Below are positions 44,336 to 55,855 of a stretch of 64,000 bases of DNA, one piece after another. How positions within the stretch are numbered: the stretch's first letter is position 1; the number at the start of each line of letters is the position of its first letter. The position numbers were made by a program, and so were the translations under genes. The notes beneath the pieces are model-generated. The model saw only the letters and a program-made list of their open reading frames with translations. It searched no databases and had not been told where the DNA came from. Source of the DNA: Parietaria judaica (lineage: Eukaryota; Streptophyta; Magnoliopsida; Rosales; Urticaceae); contig OX940861.1 in NCBI GenBank assembly GCA_954871525.1, positions 39,011,201 to 39,075,200 of the forward strand. The letters run 5' to 3'.

Positions 44336-47300
44336 TTCTCCCCCGTAAGCTTGACTTGCTTCCACTCTCTTCACTCCGAGCAGCTCTCTCATCTCTTCGA
44401 ACTTGACTCTCCCTAGAGCCTTAGTAAGAATGTATGCCCGTTGCTCCCTCGTGTTGACGAACTCCACGATGATCTCTCGCTTCTCCACACACTCACGAAT
44501 GTAGTGAAACTTCGTGTCAATGTGTTTGCTCCGTCCATGGAACACTGGATTCTTCATCAACGCAATTGCAGACTTGTTGTCCACGTAGAGAGTAGCTGGT
44601 CTCTGCTCGGATCCGGTCACTTCACTAAGTAGCCCCTTCAACCACATAGCTTGACATGCTGCTGCGGTTGCCGCCATGAACTCTGCTTCGCATGAGGATA
44701 GAGCTACTGTCTGCTGCTTTTGAGACTGCCAAGTGATCAGGTTTCCGTTGAGGTAGAACGCCATCCCTCCTGTACTCTTCCTGTCATCGATATCACCGGC
44801 CAGATCACTGTCCGTAAAGCCGACTAGTACTTCTGCTCCACTTCCTCGGTTGTACTGGATCCCGTAGTCCGTCGTGCCCTTCACGTAACGCAAGATGTGC
44901 TTCACCGCCTGCTGGTGTGCACTCGTGGGCTTCTCCATGTATCGACTGACTATCCCGACTGCATGTGAAATGTCTGGTCGGGTGTGGGTGAGGTACCTTA
45001 GGCACCCGATCACGCGTATGTACTCCGTGGGATCCACTCTTCTCCCTTCAGCATCCTTCCCGAGCTGCAGCTTCGCCTCCATAGGGTACTTGCTCGAGTT
45101 ACAGTTTGCCATCTCGAACTGTTTAAGGATCTTCTTCGCGTAGGCCGACTGCTTCAGCGTAATGCAGTCCTTCTTCTGTTCCACCTCTAGACCGAGGTAG
45201 TACGAAAGTAATCCGAGGTCACTCATCTCGAATTCGGCCATCATCTGCTGCTTGAATCCATCTACGCCTCCTGCGCTGGATCCTGTGACGATCAGGTCGT
45301 CCACATACACTCCCACGATCAGAGTTTCCTGCTCGGAACTCCTGGTGTAGACTGCCTGCTCACTCAGACACTTTGTGAATCCAAGTTTTTTCAAGCTCTT
45401 ATCAAGGCGGATGTTCCACGCTCTTGGTGCTTGTCTCAACCCGTACAGGGCCTTGGATAACTTGTACACCTTCTGCTCTTTTCCCGTGACGCCGAACCCC
45501 TGTGGTTGCTTGACGTACACTTCTTCTTCGAGGTCACCGTTTAGGAATGCCGATTTGACATCCAGATGGTGAATTTCCCAACCTCGATGAGCTGCTAGGG
45601 CTAGGATGAGTCTGATCGTGTCCAGTCTTGCTACTGGAGCAAAGACTTCCTCAAAGTCTATGCCTTTCTTCTGCACGTAGCCTTTAGCTACCAGCTTTGC
45701 CTTGTGCTTAAGGACATTCCCCTCAGTGTCCTTCTTCAGCTTATACACCCACTTCAGGCCGATGGGCTTGTGACCTTTTGGAAGGTCGGTTAACTCCCAT
45801 GTTCTGTTCTTCTCAATGGACTCCATCTCCTTCTTCATTGCTTCCTGCCACTCCTGCTCGGCTGCTGCCTCCTGGAAGCTGGCTGGTTCTTCTGCACACA
45901 ACAAAGAAAGTTCCTCCAGGCTCATCTCCACTTCTTGAGTCTGATCGTAGACGTCTGCTAGAGGTCGGAATCCTCTTGGGCCGTCTTTTATGGAGGAATC
46001 TCCCGAGCTGGACGGGCTGGTCCTGCTCGGACTAGGTGTCCTGGGTGTATCCGGGGTGCTCTCTCCCGGGCTGGGTTCCCTCGTTTCTGGCAAGACTGTT
46101 CCCGAGCTGGGTGTTCCGGACTGATCTTGCTCGGCAACATCCTGGTCGTCTTCGACAATGAAATCCACTGAGTTCTGCTCGGGTTCTCCCTTCTCGTCGC
46201 GCCAATCCCACTTCATCTCCTCTTCGAACACAGCATCTCTGCTCACTTGGAGTCTGCCGCATCGTGGATCATATAGTCTGTGTGCCTTGCTTCCTTCTTC
46301 AACGCCAAGGTACACCATCTTCTGACTCCTGTCATCCAACTTCTTGAGATGTGGCCCCGCAATCTTCACGTGTGCGGTGCACCCGAACACTTTCAAATGT
46401 TCTAAGTGGGGTTTCTTCCCTTTCCACGCCTGGTAGGGAGTACGCTCTCCTAGCGCTTTGGTCGGCAAACGATTTAGCAGGTAGACTGCATGTCTCACTG
46501 CTTCTGCCCAAAATCGGGCTGGAACTTGCATGCTCTTGAGCAAGCTCCTCGCTGTGTTCATCACAGTCCGGTTTCGTCTTTCCACCACGCCATTCTGTTG
46601 GGGTGTGTGGGGTGCGGACAGGTGACGCTGAATTCCTTCCTGGTCGCAGAACTCTCCGAACTGCTGGGAAGTGAATTCTCCTCCTCGGTCTGTACGTAAG
46701 ACCTTTAACCTGTGCACCGAGCCATTCTCCACGATCTTCTTGAACTTCTTGAAGACCTCAAAGGCTCCGCTCTTTTCCTTAAGCATATAAACCCACATCC
46801 AGCGACTGTAATCATCAACAAGTAAAAGAAAGTACTTGTTACCTGCCAATGTTGCTGGGGTGACTGGACCACATAGGTCTGCATGCACCAACTGTAGGGG
46901 TCTCTCTGCTCGGAATTTGGCCTTGATCGGAAATGGTATCCTCGCCTGCTTCGCGATTATGCAGCACTCACATAGCTGGTCGGGGTGTTCTATCTTGGGA
47001 ACCCCGAAGGCCATCTTCTTCTCGCCCATCATCTTGAGCGCATGAAAATTCACGTGTCCGAGCCGTGCGTGCCATAGCCAAGCCGGGTCTGCCATCGATG
47101 CCATAAGACAGACGGGCTGGCATGTCTTCAGGAGAATCTTGTAGAGTCTGTTGGGTGTTCGCTCCACCTTCATCAACAGCTCTCCTTCCTTGGTCCACAT
47201 CTTCAGGTAGGACCCTTGCAGCAACACCGTGTTCCCGATCTCAGTCATCTGTCCTAGACTGATGATGTTGCTTTTCAACTTCGGGATGAAATACACCTGG

Positions 47301-48634
47301 GTCATCAGACGCTGGTCGCCATTCCTGCACTCGAACAGGATCGACCATCTGCCTCTGATCTCTACGACTGATCCATCGCCGAATTTCACGCTGCCCGTGA
47401 TCTTCTCATCGAGCTCTTCAAACTTAGCTCGGTCCCCAGTCATGTGGTTGCTAGCTCCGTTGTCTAAGTACCATATGTCGGTACTGACCTTCTTCTCTCC
47501 GTCTACGAGGAGGTTTGCAATAACTTTATCCTCGATGAGGAAAACCTTCTCGCTGGTCTCCTCCGGAGAGGTCTGCTCGGCCTCTGGGCTGATCGGCACA
47601 CTGATCACTTCTGCCCGGGCCTTGGCGTCACACTCGCCATTCTGTTCGTCCGAGTGCGTTTCCTGCTCGGCAAACAACAATGCTGGCTGGTCGTCTGGGA
47701 ATCTTGCTAGATTCGCCTCTTCGCCCTGGTTCCTGCTCCGGCACTCAGATGCAAAGTGCCCAAGCTTCTGACAATTGTAGCACTTCACTGTGCTCTTGTC
47801 TCTCCTGGTCGTGCCTTCCTGATGGGTAGATCCACTGCCGCGACCTCGCATGTCCCGACCTCGACCCTGTCCACGACCCTGTCCGCGTCCTCGGACTTCT
47901 CCACCAAAGCTGTTCCGACCTGAGGGTCTTGTAGAAAACTCGGCTCCCCCGGTTTTCCGCTGTCTGGCCGTCCACTCTTCATGCGTGAGCAGGAGGTTCT
48001 TCTCCTCGTCTTTGTCACCGTAACCCCGAAGTCTCTCTTCGTGGGCCTTGAGACGACCAACAACCTCCTCGACCGACATGGTCTTGAGATCGCCGAACTG
48101 CTCGATCGACGTCACGATCTGCATGTACCTGTGAGGCACTGCTCGGAGAAATTTCTTGACGACGGTGGTCTCCTCCACCTTGTCTCCCAGCGAGCGTATG
48201 CCGGTCACAATGAACGTGAGCCGCATAGCGAAATCATCAATTGATTCGCTCTCCCTCATCCTCATGACCTCGAACTCACTCTTCAAGGTCTGGACCTTTG
48301 CCTCCTTGACGCGATCTGCGCCCATGTGCATGGTCTGAAGAGTTTTCCATGCTTCCTTCGTGGAATCTTTCTCGGCAAGCATGAGAAGAACTTCTTCCGG
48401 AACTGCTTGGTAGATAGCGGCTAGAGCCATTCTTTCCTTGCGCCCTTCGACACCGCCGTTCTCTACGGCCTCCCATACTCCCTGCGCCTGCAGATTCACC
48501 CTCATCTTCAACGCCCACACGGCGTAATTGCTCTTCGTGAGCATGGGGTAATGGAGTGTAACTGTGCCTTCTCTGGTCTCTGGTATCTGCGTAACCAGAG
48601 CTCCATCGATTGGTGACTCTGATGATGAAGACAT
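44033..48634 (-). CDS. Copia-D gag-pol polyprotein
   Basis: One open frame. The second ATG (48634, MSSSSESP) is preferred because the first (48661) lies in the primer-binding site. Counted from that first ATG: gag at about 35-285 with an Arg/Gly-rich basic stretch at 255-278; zinc knuckle [14 protein letters not shown] at about 294-307; protease motif [11 protein letters not shown] at about 399, with DNG where D-S/T-G is classical; gag-pre-integrase LWHARLGH at about 545; integrase core at about 600-760 with [15 protein letters not shown] and NGVVERRNR; a Pro/Ser-rich linker; RT at about 960-1210 with YVDDLIVTG; RNase H at about 1300-1430 with [18 protein letters not shown] and YVDNKSAI. No stop occurs at the usual end of pol. 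The frame runs through the polypurine tract and adds about 100 basic residues encoded by the 3' LTR, stopping at 44033. Catalytic motifs look intact. Confidence 0.93.
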   Translation of the reverse strand: MSSSSESPIDGALVTQIPETREGTVTLHYPMLTKSNYAVWALKMRVNLQAQGVWEAVENGGVEGRKERMALAAIYQAVPEEVLLMLAEKDSTKEAWKTLQTMHMGADRVKEAKVQTLKSEFEVMRMRESESIDDFAMRLTFIVTGIRSLGDKVEETTVVKKFLRAVPHRYMQIVTSIEQFGDLKTMSVEEVVGRLKAHEERLRGYGDKDEEKNLLLTHEEWTARQRKTGGAEFSTRPSGRNSFGGEVRGRGQGRGQGRGRDMRGRGSGSTHQEGTTRRDKSTVKCYNCQKLGHFASECRSRNQGEEANLARFPDDQPALLFAEQETHSDEQNGECDAKARAEVISVPISPEAEQTSPEETSEKVFLIEDKVIANLLVDGEKKVSTDIWYLDNGASNHMTGDRAKFEELDEKITGSVKFGDGSVVEIRGRWSILFECRNGDQRLMTQVYFIPKLKSNIISLGQMTEIGNTVLLQGSYLKMWTKEGELLMKVERTPNRLYKILLKTCQPVCLMASMADPAWLWHARLGHVNFHALKMMGEKKMAFGVPKIEHPDQLCECCIIAKQARIPFPIKAKFRAERPLQLVHADLCGPVTPATLAGNKYFLLLVDDYSRWMWVYMLKEKSGAFEVFKKFKKIVENGSVHRLKVLRTDRGGEFTSQQFGEFCDQEGIQRHLSAPHTPQQNGVVERRNRTVMNTARSLLKSMQVPARFWAEAVRHAVYLLNRLPTKALGERTPYQAWKGKKPHLEHLKVFGCTAHVKIAGPHLKKLDDRSQKMVYLGVEEGSKAHRLYDPRCGRLQVSRDAVFEEEMKWDWRDEKGEPEQNSVDFIVEDDQDVAEQDQSGTPSSGTVLPETREPSPGESTPDTPRTPSPSRTSPSSSGDSSIKDGPRGFRPLADVYDQTQEVEMSLEELSLLCAEEPASFQEAAAEQEWQEAMKKEMESIEKNRTWELTDLPKGHKPIGLKWVYKLKKDTEGNVLKHKAKLVAKGYVQKKGIDFEEVFAPVARLDTIRLILALAAHRGWEIHHLDVKSAFLNGDLEEEVYVKQPQGFGVTGKEQKVYKLSKALYGLRQAPRAWNIRLDKSLKKLGFTKCLSEQAVYTRSSEQETLIVGVYVDDLIVTGSSAGGVDGFKQQMMAEFEMSDLGLLSYYLGLEVEQKKDCITLKQSAYAKKILKQFEMANCNSSKYPMEAKLQLGKDAEGRRVDPTEYIRVIGCLRYLTHTRPDISHAVGIVSRYMEKPTSAHQQAVKHILRYVKGTTDYGIQYNRGSGAEVLVGFTDSDLAGDIDDRKSTGGMAFYLNGNLITWQSQKQQTVALSSCEAEFMAATAAACQAMWLKGLLSEVTGSEQRPATLYVDNKSAIALMKNPVFHGRSKHIDTKFHYIRECVEKREIIVEFVNTREQRAYILTKALGRVKFEEMRELLGVKRVEASQAYGGECELKLDLVRMTTRTQDGQKHLRGVSPGTDQNRRRTAVQPSSGEHKQRVRIDGKLSPEHTSKSARGQRDCPGRKRKLYPERKTRNLRSKQIKSKIRRDYLG
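44336..44345 (-). other. Copia-D polypurine tract
   Basis: Minus strand CGGGGGAGAA, next to the 3' LTR and lying within the coding frame. Confidence 0.85.
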
Positions 48635-48648
48635 GTTCTTCGATTGAA

Positions 48649-48660
48649 GCTCTGATACCA
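48649..48660 (-). other. Copia-D primer-binding site
   Basis: Minus strand TGGTATCAGAGC, initiator tRNA-Met type, two bases from the 5' LTR. An ATG at 48661 overlaps it, so the first ATG of the frame is unlikely to be the real start. Confidence 0.92.
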
Positions 48661-48662
48661 CT

Positions 48663-49205
48663 TGTTGGATCCCAATTCACGGATCTGCAAAGAACACGAA
48701 TAACACCAAAGAAATCGAACAGAAAATAAAGGACACAAACTTTTGGGAGAAGAAATTCTCTTGATTAATAATCGAAGGCAATACAAGAAGATAAACTCAA
48801 AATTCTAATGGACTCAACACTTTACAAAGTGTACATGCTAGGTATATTTATAGCCTCACATAGGCGAAACCCTAGCTACCCAAATCGCACAAAATCAGGA
48901 AACTACCCTAAATAATCTCGCCGAATCTTTGACTTGATTTGCTTGCTCCTCAAGTTACGCGTCTTCCTTTCTGGGTAGAGTTTCCTTTTTCTGCCCGGAC
49001 AGTCTCTCTGTCCCCGAGCTGACTTGCTCGTATGCTCCGGGCTGAGCTTGCCATCTATCCGGACTCTCTGCTTGTGTTCTCCCGAGCTGGGCTGAACGGC
49101 TGTCCGTCTTCTGTTCTGGTCGGTACCCGGGCTGACTCCTCGCAAGTGTTTCTGCCCGTCCTGGGTTCTGGTCGTCATCCGGACTAAGTCAAGCTTAAGC
49201 TTACA
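48663..49205 (-). repeat. Copia-D 5' LTR
   Basis: 543 bp, TG...CA. The minus-strand TATA box TATAAATA lies at 48852-48845 and would drive the element. Differences from the 3' LTR lie at GGATCCC/T, CAAAGA/GAATC, TTGCCA/GTC and AAGCTT/CACA. Confidence 0.95.
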
Positions 49206-49978
49206 CCCAAGGCGCGCAAGGACCATTTCGAGTTATTTTAATTGCCCAAGGGCCTAATAAAATTATTTATAATTGCCTCAAGTTCTCTGGACCCTCTTAT
49301 AAATAGGATCATCATTTGTATCAATACGGTAACTCGTTCAAACTAATTCAAATACCCAACTAATGTTTAGCATCAGAGGTGGATAAGGAGGCACCCCCTG
49401 CTGTCCCCCTGGCCGCGGGTTTTCTCTTAGTGTACAGAGATAGAGGTGGAGGAGCCACCTAGAATAAAGGTGCCGGAGGAATCTCCGATTCTCCAGAGAT
49501 TGAAGATTCTAGGTCCGAACCCGATCTTCCCGTGTAACACGGGAAGTCTCGGTTCTCAGTGGTCGCCGATCCAAATCCCGAATCTGATCTGACCCGGCTT
49601 AGGCGGAGGTCCCGGATTTTTGTGGTAATGAGTCGGAAGATCCGGTTCCGATATGACCGGCAAGCGGAGGTTCTGGATTCCCAGAATCAAAGACTCAAAA
49701 TCCACACCCTAACTGACCCCTAATCAGAGATCTTATTGCTCATTTGTCGCTGATCCAAATCCGGGGTCCGATCCGAACGCTTAGGCGGAGGTACAAGATT
49801 TATGTGGTAACAAGTTAAAGGACCCAGTTTCGGACAACCCGATAAAAACAAGTCCCAGGTCTCAAAGGAGTAGTGAATCAAGCTTTAATCCCAAACATAA
49901 TCAGCAAACGGCGATGGGTCTAGTCCAATATCAAGACGTGAGCTGCTACAATGTTTGATCCATTTTTCGACATTAACA

Positions 49979-50019
49979 GTAACAACTTACCGTCACAACT
50001 CATAATTATGTTACAGACA

Positions 50020-50061
<42 letters not shown>

Positions 50062-50379
50062 GATATGTAAAGCATGAAGGGCAAATGTGTCCATATTCAT
50101 ATAGTGGTTTCATGTATTGGATATTAATTATCAACTTTATTTTTTCTTTTTGGAATAAGTTAATGACCGCAATTTTACTGGGGCAAACACAATTCAATAA
50201 CCGTTGATTCACACACAAATACTAATTTTCAAACATTAAACTATGGTTCGCTAACGAATGTTCAATTTAGAGACAAATCCAACCGGCCGATAAGCAAGGC
50301 TTTGGCATACAATATATAAGAAACAAGAATACTCATCTTCCTAATTCCTAAATATCGAGTGATACCGGGAGAACGCTCT

Positions 50380-50431
<52 letters not shown>

Positions 50432-51110
50432 TGTATTATCTCCGCTACATCCGTTTGCGAGTTTGTGCTTTGTGGAACATTATTTTGCTTGAACAATATT
50501 ATCTCTCCTGCGATGGCTGGAGATATATATAATATATGCGCGTGCATGTGTGTTTTCATAAAGAAGCAGACCGTATTCATGATATACTTAGCTGCCACAT
50601 AAATTCACGTTCTAATGTGTTCGTAATTCGTAAATCATGGTTGCATGAACAAGGTCGTAATTCGTGATTCCACTCTATATTAGTTAAATACAATTAATAG
50701 TAGAAGATAATTCTACTTATTTTTTTTCCCTCTCACAATAAATTTTTGAATTTTTTTTTCTCTATACCAGCCACCGCTTTCTATCAATAATGTAAGCATA
50801 TAAAATGACATGTGGTCGAATATTCTCTTTAGGGTTAACTACAATCTACTCGGATATTCCTTCTCATCTGAAATTATTTTACCTAGTCAATCATACATAT
50901 TAACTAGCTAAAATCTCACTTTAGCATGGAGTCATCCACCTATCTAAAAAGTAAGTTTATGAACACAAATGCACCGACGAAAAGACTAAATTCTAACTTG
51001 TAAAAGAAACTTACGTGTCCTTTAACGAGGGCATTTAGTTTCCTATTCCAAAAGTTGTAGGTTTTCGGAAATTATAATGTCGATATGATTGCTTTTTAAA
51101 AGACTATAAC
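49979..51110. other. Intergenic DNA, no gene seen
   Basis: AT-rich. (TA)n microsatellites at about 50026-50058 and 50382-50426. No supported gene. Confidence 0.55.
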
Positions 51111-51113
51111 TAA

Positions 51114-51919
51114 GGCCCAGTTTGTCATTGTTGTGTTGTTGCAAAAATTACTTTATAAAAGTAATTTAACAGAAAGTATAATTTGGTCAAGTAATTTAGT
51201 GTTTGGTTAGGTAATTTACTAACAATCACTTCTTAAAAATAATGAAAAAATACATCATTTAAAAATACATTAAAACTATATCTTCCAACCTATCATTGGA
51301 TTCGTCTCGTCGCAAGCTTTCCAATGCTTATTTTTATAAGTCAATCGGAGTTATAAAATTAAAGTTACGGAGTTTTGAAATTTGATATAACAAGAAAATA
51401 AAATATTTAAATAAAAATAATAAAAAAACAAAAAGGAGAAGAAAGACACGTAAAACCTTCAAAATAGCTTTCTCCAAAAGCATCAATGAGATACTTTTCA
51501 TTTTTGCCTATTAAAAAACAAAAATTATTTAGAAAGTAATTTTATTTTAACTTACCAAACACAATTTTCTCCCTAAAATTAAGGAAGAAGCAAAAGCACC
51601 TCTTTATAGAGCTGCAACTCGCGACTGATGGGGAGGGATCGCGACGCGTCGTGACTTTTTCCGGGGATCGCGACTCGTCGCGATTCCCGCCTTGAAGTCG
51701 CGATTCGTCGCGACTTCCTCTCTCTCCCGCTCTCGCTCCCTCTCTCTGTCTCTCTGTCTCACACTCTCTCTCTCTCGGCCTCATCGCGACCGATCGCGAC
51801 CGGAGACATCGCGACCCGTCGCGACGCGTGAACTCGCGATTCTCGCGATTTTAGTCGCGATGAGTCGCGACGACGCCACCCGCAGCTCTACCTCTTTAGA
51901 AGCAATACCAAACTGACCC
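51114..51919. mobile_element. PIF/Harbinger-type MITE with TSD TAA
   Basis: The left end GGCCCAGTTTGTCATTG and the inverse of the right end (GGGTCAGTTTGGTATTG) match well. The 3-bp duplication TAA lies at 51111-51113 and 51920-51922. It contains a second, nested MITE at 51607-51890. The host DNA on both sides shares a string based on TAATGTCGATA...TTTTTAAAAGACTA, suggesting an older local duplication. Confidence 0.75.
51607..51890. mobile_element. hAT-type MITE packed with TCGCGA palindromes
   Basis: The ends TAGAGCTGC and GCAGCTCTA are inverted copies. A perfect 8-bp duplication CCTCTTTA lies at 51599-51606 and 51891-51898. The 284-bp interior is very GC- and CpG-rich for this window. TCGCGA/GTCGCGAC strings recur on both sides of a central CTCTCTCT-rich stretch (about 51718-51778), allowing a long foldback. 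Confidence 0.85.
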
Positions 51920-51922
51920 TAA

Positions 51923-52703
51923 ATCAGTTGGTTGAGTAATTGAAGTATGCTTAATTTAAAGTGTCAGTGATATAACAATATTTTAATGTCGATAAGACTA
52001 TTTTTAAAAGACTAACTAAATTGTTAGGTTGTTAGGTTTCTCTCTCTTGTCGTGTGTTCGCCTCTTGGAGGAGAGGGTTTTCACTCTTTCGAGCTATTAG
52101 TCCCGTAATTAAAAGAGGATTTTGTGGCTTAAGTTTGATTTTCTTGGAGGATTGAGTTAAGTTTAATCTCTTCATCGTTCACGGAGCTTCATCAGAGTGT
52201 TAGAGTCCTTCCCTCGAGCGGGAAGCCGGGAACTCTTGTTTGAAGGAACAAGACATTATTTCCAAATTTGGTTATGAGTATAGTGAATAAGCTTTTGACG
52301 TGGCTCATGCAACTTGGAGAACAAGTTTCTTTATCAGTTTTATTATTTATGGCATGTACATGAAACCAAGGTGTGAAATTTCGGGAAATTCGAAGCGAAA
52401 TTCGAGCTAATTTCGTTTTTTGAGGGTTTGTTTTCGAGGGTTTGCGGTTCGAAAATCCTTTCGTTTCTCTTTCTTTTTACCAAATTTCGCGAAATCCCAT
52501 GGGCATACCCCAAAACATGCCGTTTTTCCATTTTCAGCACAAAAATCTCGAAAATACCCTCGAAATTCGGTAAAAATGATATTTTTGGTAGATTTCGGCA
52601 TTGTATTTGGCACCTCCTACCTTTGTAGTCATTCGACACTCTAATCAAAGAAGTAACTCTTCTTATTTCTCCTTGCAGTAAATATCACTATATTCACCCT
52701 TCA
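51923..52703. other. Probable LTR-derived flank of the array
   Basis: No gene. The sequence from about 52021 has features of a copia LTR/leader and leads into LTR-like DNA shared with the array. About 52370-52620 is rich in mirrored GAAATTTCG / CGAAATTC strings and may be a small MITE; its ends are not secure. Confidence 0.4.
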
Positions 52704-52878
52704 TATATATATATATATATATATATAAAGTTATAAACACATAGTGTTAGTAGAATTATTCGATGAGTGCATTTGGGTGTGATGTTTGACAATCAGTGTT
52801 GTCGTTTCTTCGTCATATTGTATTCAGCAAAGATCCCTTAGTTTATGAACCAACATTTGGTATCAGAGCGAAACTTGA

Positions 52879-53289
52879 GTGTTGTTGTCAAGTCTCTTGA
52901 AATTCTTAGTATGCTCTATGGTTGCGGTTCTGACAGATCTTCCACATCATAAACGATTTCTTGAGATTTTACTGTGTGAGTTTTCTTTGCGTCGAGGTAT
53001 TGCCAACACGATAGATGACCTCCAAGTCGTCGGAGGAATTAAGAAACTCAATAGCACCAACTACAACACGTGGGCAACATGCATGATGTCCTATTTACAA
53101 GGGCACGACCTTTTGGGAGGTCGTTGGGGAAGTGAACTACGGCATCGGAAGAAGATGCTAATGCCAAGGGCCGGCCCTGAGTTCACAGGGACCCTAGGCG
53201 AAGTAAAATTTGAGCCCCCGCGAAAAAGTGTTAAAACAATTTTTTATTTTTTTATAACACTCGCAAATAAATCAATTATTAATATCTAA
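52879..53289 (+). pseudogene. Gag-derived frame in array unit 1 (representative of 15)
   Basis: 136 codons. Residues 1-44 come from leader DNA read in frame. Residues about 45-77 are the gag N-terminus (DDLQVVGGIKKLNSTNYNTW, then ATCMMSYLQGHDL). After that all units carry the same frame change in GACCTTTTGGGAGG, so the next residues are not gag-like even though the DNA still is. The rest is encoded by the MITE-like segment. In unit 1 the usual gag ATG is ATA. In units starting 56769, 57501 and 58234 one base is missing (GGATCGG for GGCATCGG) and the frame stops after 93 codons. I infer a non-functional frame kept open by recent copying. Confidence 0.75.
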
Positions 53290-53480
53290 TACTATAGTAA
53301 GTTTTATATTTATCTAAAACTATATTTTAATTTTTGGGATGTTATTTTTTAGTAAAAAAATTACTAATCACAAATAAGAAGAAAAACATAACAAGAACAA
53401 TAAAAATAAAGCATTGTCAATAGACTACTTTTTATATTAAACAATAATAAATATTAGTGTTAGAAAACTATTAGTTAGAG

Positions 53481-53519
<39 letters not shown>

Positions 53520-55823
53520 TATAAACACAGAGTGTTAGTAGAGTTATTCGATGAGTGCATTTGTGTGTGGTGTTTGACAATCAGTGTTGTCGTTTCTTCG
53601 TCATATTGTCTTCAGCAAAGATCCCTTAGTTTATGAACCAACATTTGGTATCAGAGCGAAACTTGAGTGTTGTTGTCAGGTCTCTTGAAATTCTTAGTAT
53701 TCTCTATGGTTGCGGTTCTGACAGATCTTCCACATCATAAACGATTTCTTGAGATTTTACTGTGTGAGTTTTCTTTGCGTCGAGGTATTGCCAACACGAT
53801 GGATGACCTCCAAGTCGTCGGAGGAATTAAGAAACTCAATAGCACCAACTACAACACGTGGGCAACATGCATGATGTCCTATTTACAAGGGCACGACCTT
53901 TTGGGAGGTCGTTGGGGAAGTGAACTACGGCATCGGAAGAAGATGCTAATGGCCAGGGCCGGGCCTGAGTTCACAGGGGCCCTAGGCGAAGTAAAATTTG
54001 AGCCCCCGCGAAAAAGTGTTAAAACAATTTTTTATTTTTTTATAACACTCGCAAATAAATCAATTATTAATATCTAATACTATAGTAAGTTTTATATTTA
54101 ACTAAAACTATATTTTAATTTTTGGGATGTTATTTTTTAGTAAAAAAATTACTTATCACAAATAAGAAGAAAAACATAACAAGAACAATAAAAATAAAGC
54201 ATTGTCAATAGACTACTTTTTATATTAAACAATAATAAATATTAGTGTTAGAAAACTATTAGTTAGAGTTATATATATATATATATATAAAGTTATAAAC
54301 ACAGAGTGTTAGTAGAGTTATTCGATGAGTGCATTTGTGTGTGGTGTTTGACAATCAGTGTTGTCGTTTCTTCGTCATATTGTCTTCAGCAAAGATCCCT
54401 TAGTTTATGAACCAACATTTGGTATCAGAGCGAAACTTGAGTGTTGTTGTCAGGTCTCTTGAAATTCTTAGTATGCTCTATGGTTGCGGTTCTGACAGAT
54501 CTTCCACATCATAAACGATTTCTTGAGATTTTACTGTGTGAGTTTTCTTTGCGTCGAGGTATTGCCAACACGATGGATGACCTCCAAGTCGTCGGAGGAA
54601 TTAAGAAACTCAATAGCACCAACTACAACACGTGGGCAACATGCATGATGTCCTATTTACAAGGGCACGACCTTTTGGGAGGTCGTTGGGGAAGTGAACT
54701 ACGGCATCGGAAGAAGATGCTAATGGCCAGGGCCGGCCCTGAGTTCACAGGGACCCTAGGCGAAGTAAAATTTGAGCCCCCGCGAAAAAGTGTTAAAACA
54801 ATTTTTTATTTTTTTATAACACTCGCAAATAAATCAATTATTAATATCTAATACTATAGTAAGTTTTATATTTATCTAAAACTATATTTTAATTTTTGGG
54901 ATGTTATTTTTTAGTAAAAAAATTACTAATCACAAATAAGAAGAAAAACATAACAAGAACAATAAAAATAAAGCATTGTCAATAGACTACTTTTTATATT
55001 AAACAATAATAAATATTAGTGTTAGAAAACTATTAGTTAGAGTTATATATATATATATATATATATATAAAGTTATAAACACAGAGTGTTAGTAGAGTTA
55101 TTCGATGAGTGCATTTGTGTGTGGTGTTTGACAATCAGTGTTGTCGTTTCTTCGTCATATTGTCTTCAGCAAAGATCCCTTAGTTTATGAACCAACATTT
55201 GGTATCAGAGCGAAACTTGAGTGTTGTTGTCAGGTCTCTTGAAATTCTTAGTATTCTCTATGGTTGCGGTTCTGACAGATCTTCCACATCATAAACGATT
55301 TCTTGAGATTTTACTGTGTGAGTTTTCTTTGCGTCGAGGTATTGCCAACACGATGGATGACCTCCAAGTCGTCGGAGGAATTAAGAAACTCAATAGCACC
55401 AACTACAACACGTGGGCAACATGCATGATGTCCTATTTACAAGGGCACGACCTTTTGGGAGGTCGTTGGGGAAGTGAACTACGGCATCGGAAGAAGATGC
55501 TAATGGCCAGGGCCGGGCCTGAGTTCACAGGGGCCCTAGGCGAAGTAAAATTTGAGCCCCCGCGAAAAAGTGTGAAAACAATTTTTTATTTTTTTATAAC
55601 ACTCGCAAATAAATCAATTATTAATATCTAATACTATAGTAAGTTTTATATTTAACTAAAACTATATTTTAATTTTTGGGATGTTATTTTTTAGTAAAAA
55701 AATTACTTATCACAAATAAGAAGAAAAACATAACAAGAACAATAAAAATAAAGCATTGTCAATAGACAACTTTTTATATTAAACAATAATAAATATTAGT
55801 GTTAGAAAACTATTAGTTAGAGT

Positions 55824-55855
<32 letters not shown>

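Larger units (their letters stand above)
43793..49205 (-). mobile_element. Copia-D: young, apparently intact copia retrotransposon with TSD CCCAA
   Basis: This 5,413-bp element has two 543-bp LTRs differing at only four positions by eye (0.7 %). The duplication CCCAA is perfect (43788-43792 and 49206-49210). On the minus strand: 5' LTR 49205-48663, two spacer bases, primer-binding site 48660-48649, one uninterrupted gag-pol frame, a polypurine tract and the 3' LTR 44335-43793. Everything needed for transposition looks intact. Confidence 0.96.
43654..49978 (+). mobile_element. Gypsy-type LTR interrupted by Copia-D
   Basis: The left piece is about 43654-43792 and the right piece 49211-49978. 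The right piece carries a TATA box (TATAAATA, 49298-49305) and ends TTTTTCGACATTAACA, like the LTR ending at 34350. Both LTRs share the TATA context, a GGACC(A/C)TC(C/T)TATAAATAGGA block and TCGGAAGATCCGGTTCCG. The left boundary and TSD are unresolved. No primer-binding site follows, so it is solo or truncated. Confidence 0.6.

Noticed and set aside
48659..48661. First ATG of the Copia-D frame as the start
   Set aside because: It overlaps the primer-binding site. The next ATG at 48634 is more plausible.
52368..52640. MITE with ends CAAGGTGTG / CCTACCTTTG
   Set aside because: The ends match too weakly and no TSD was found, although the interior is partly self-complementary.
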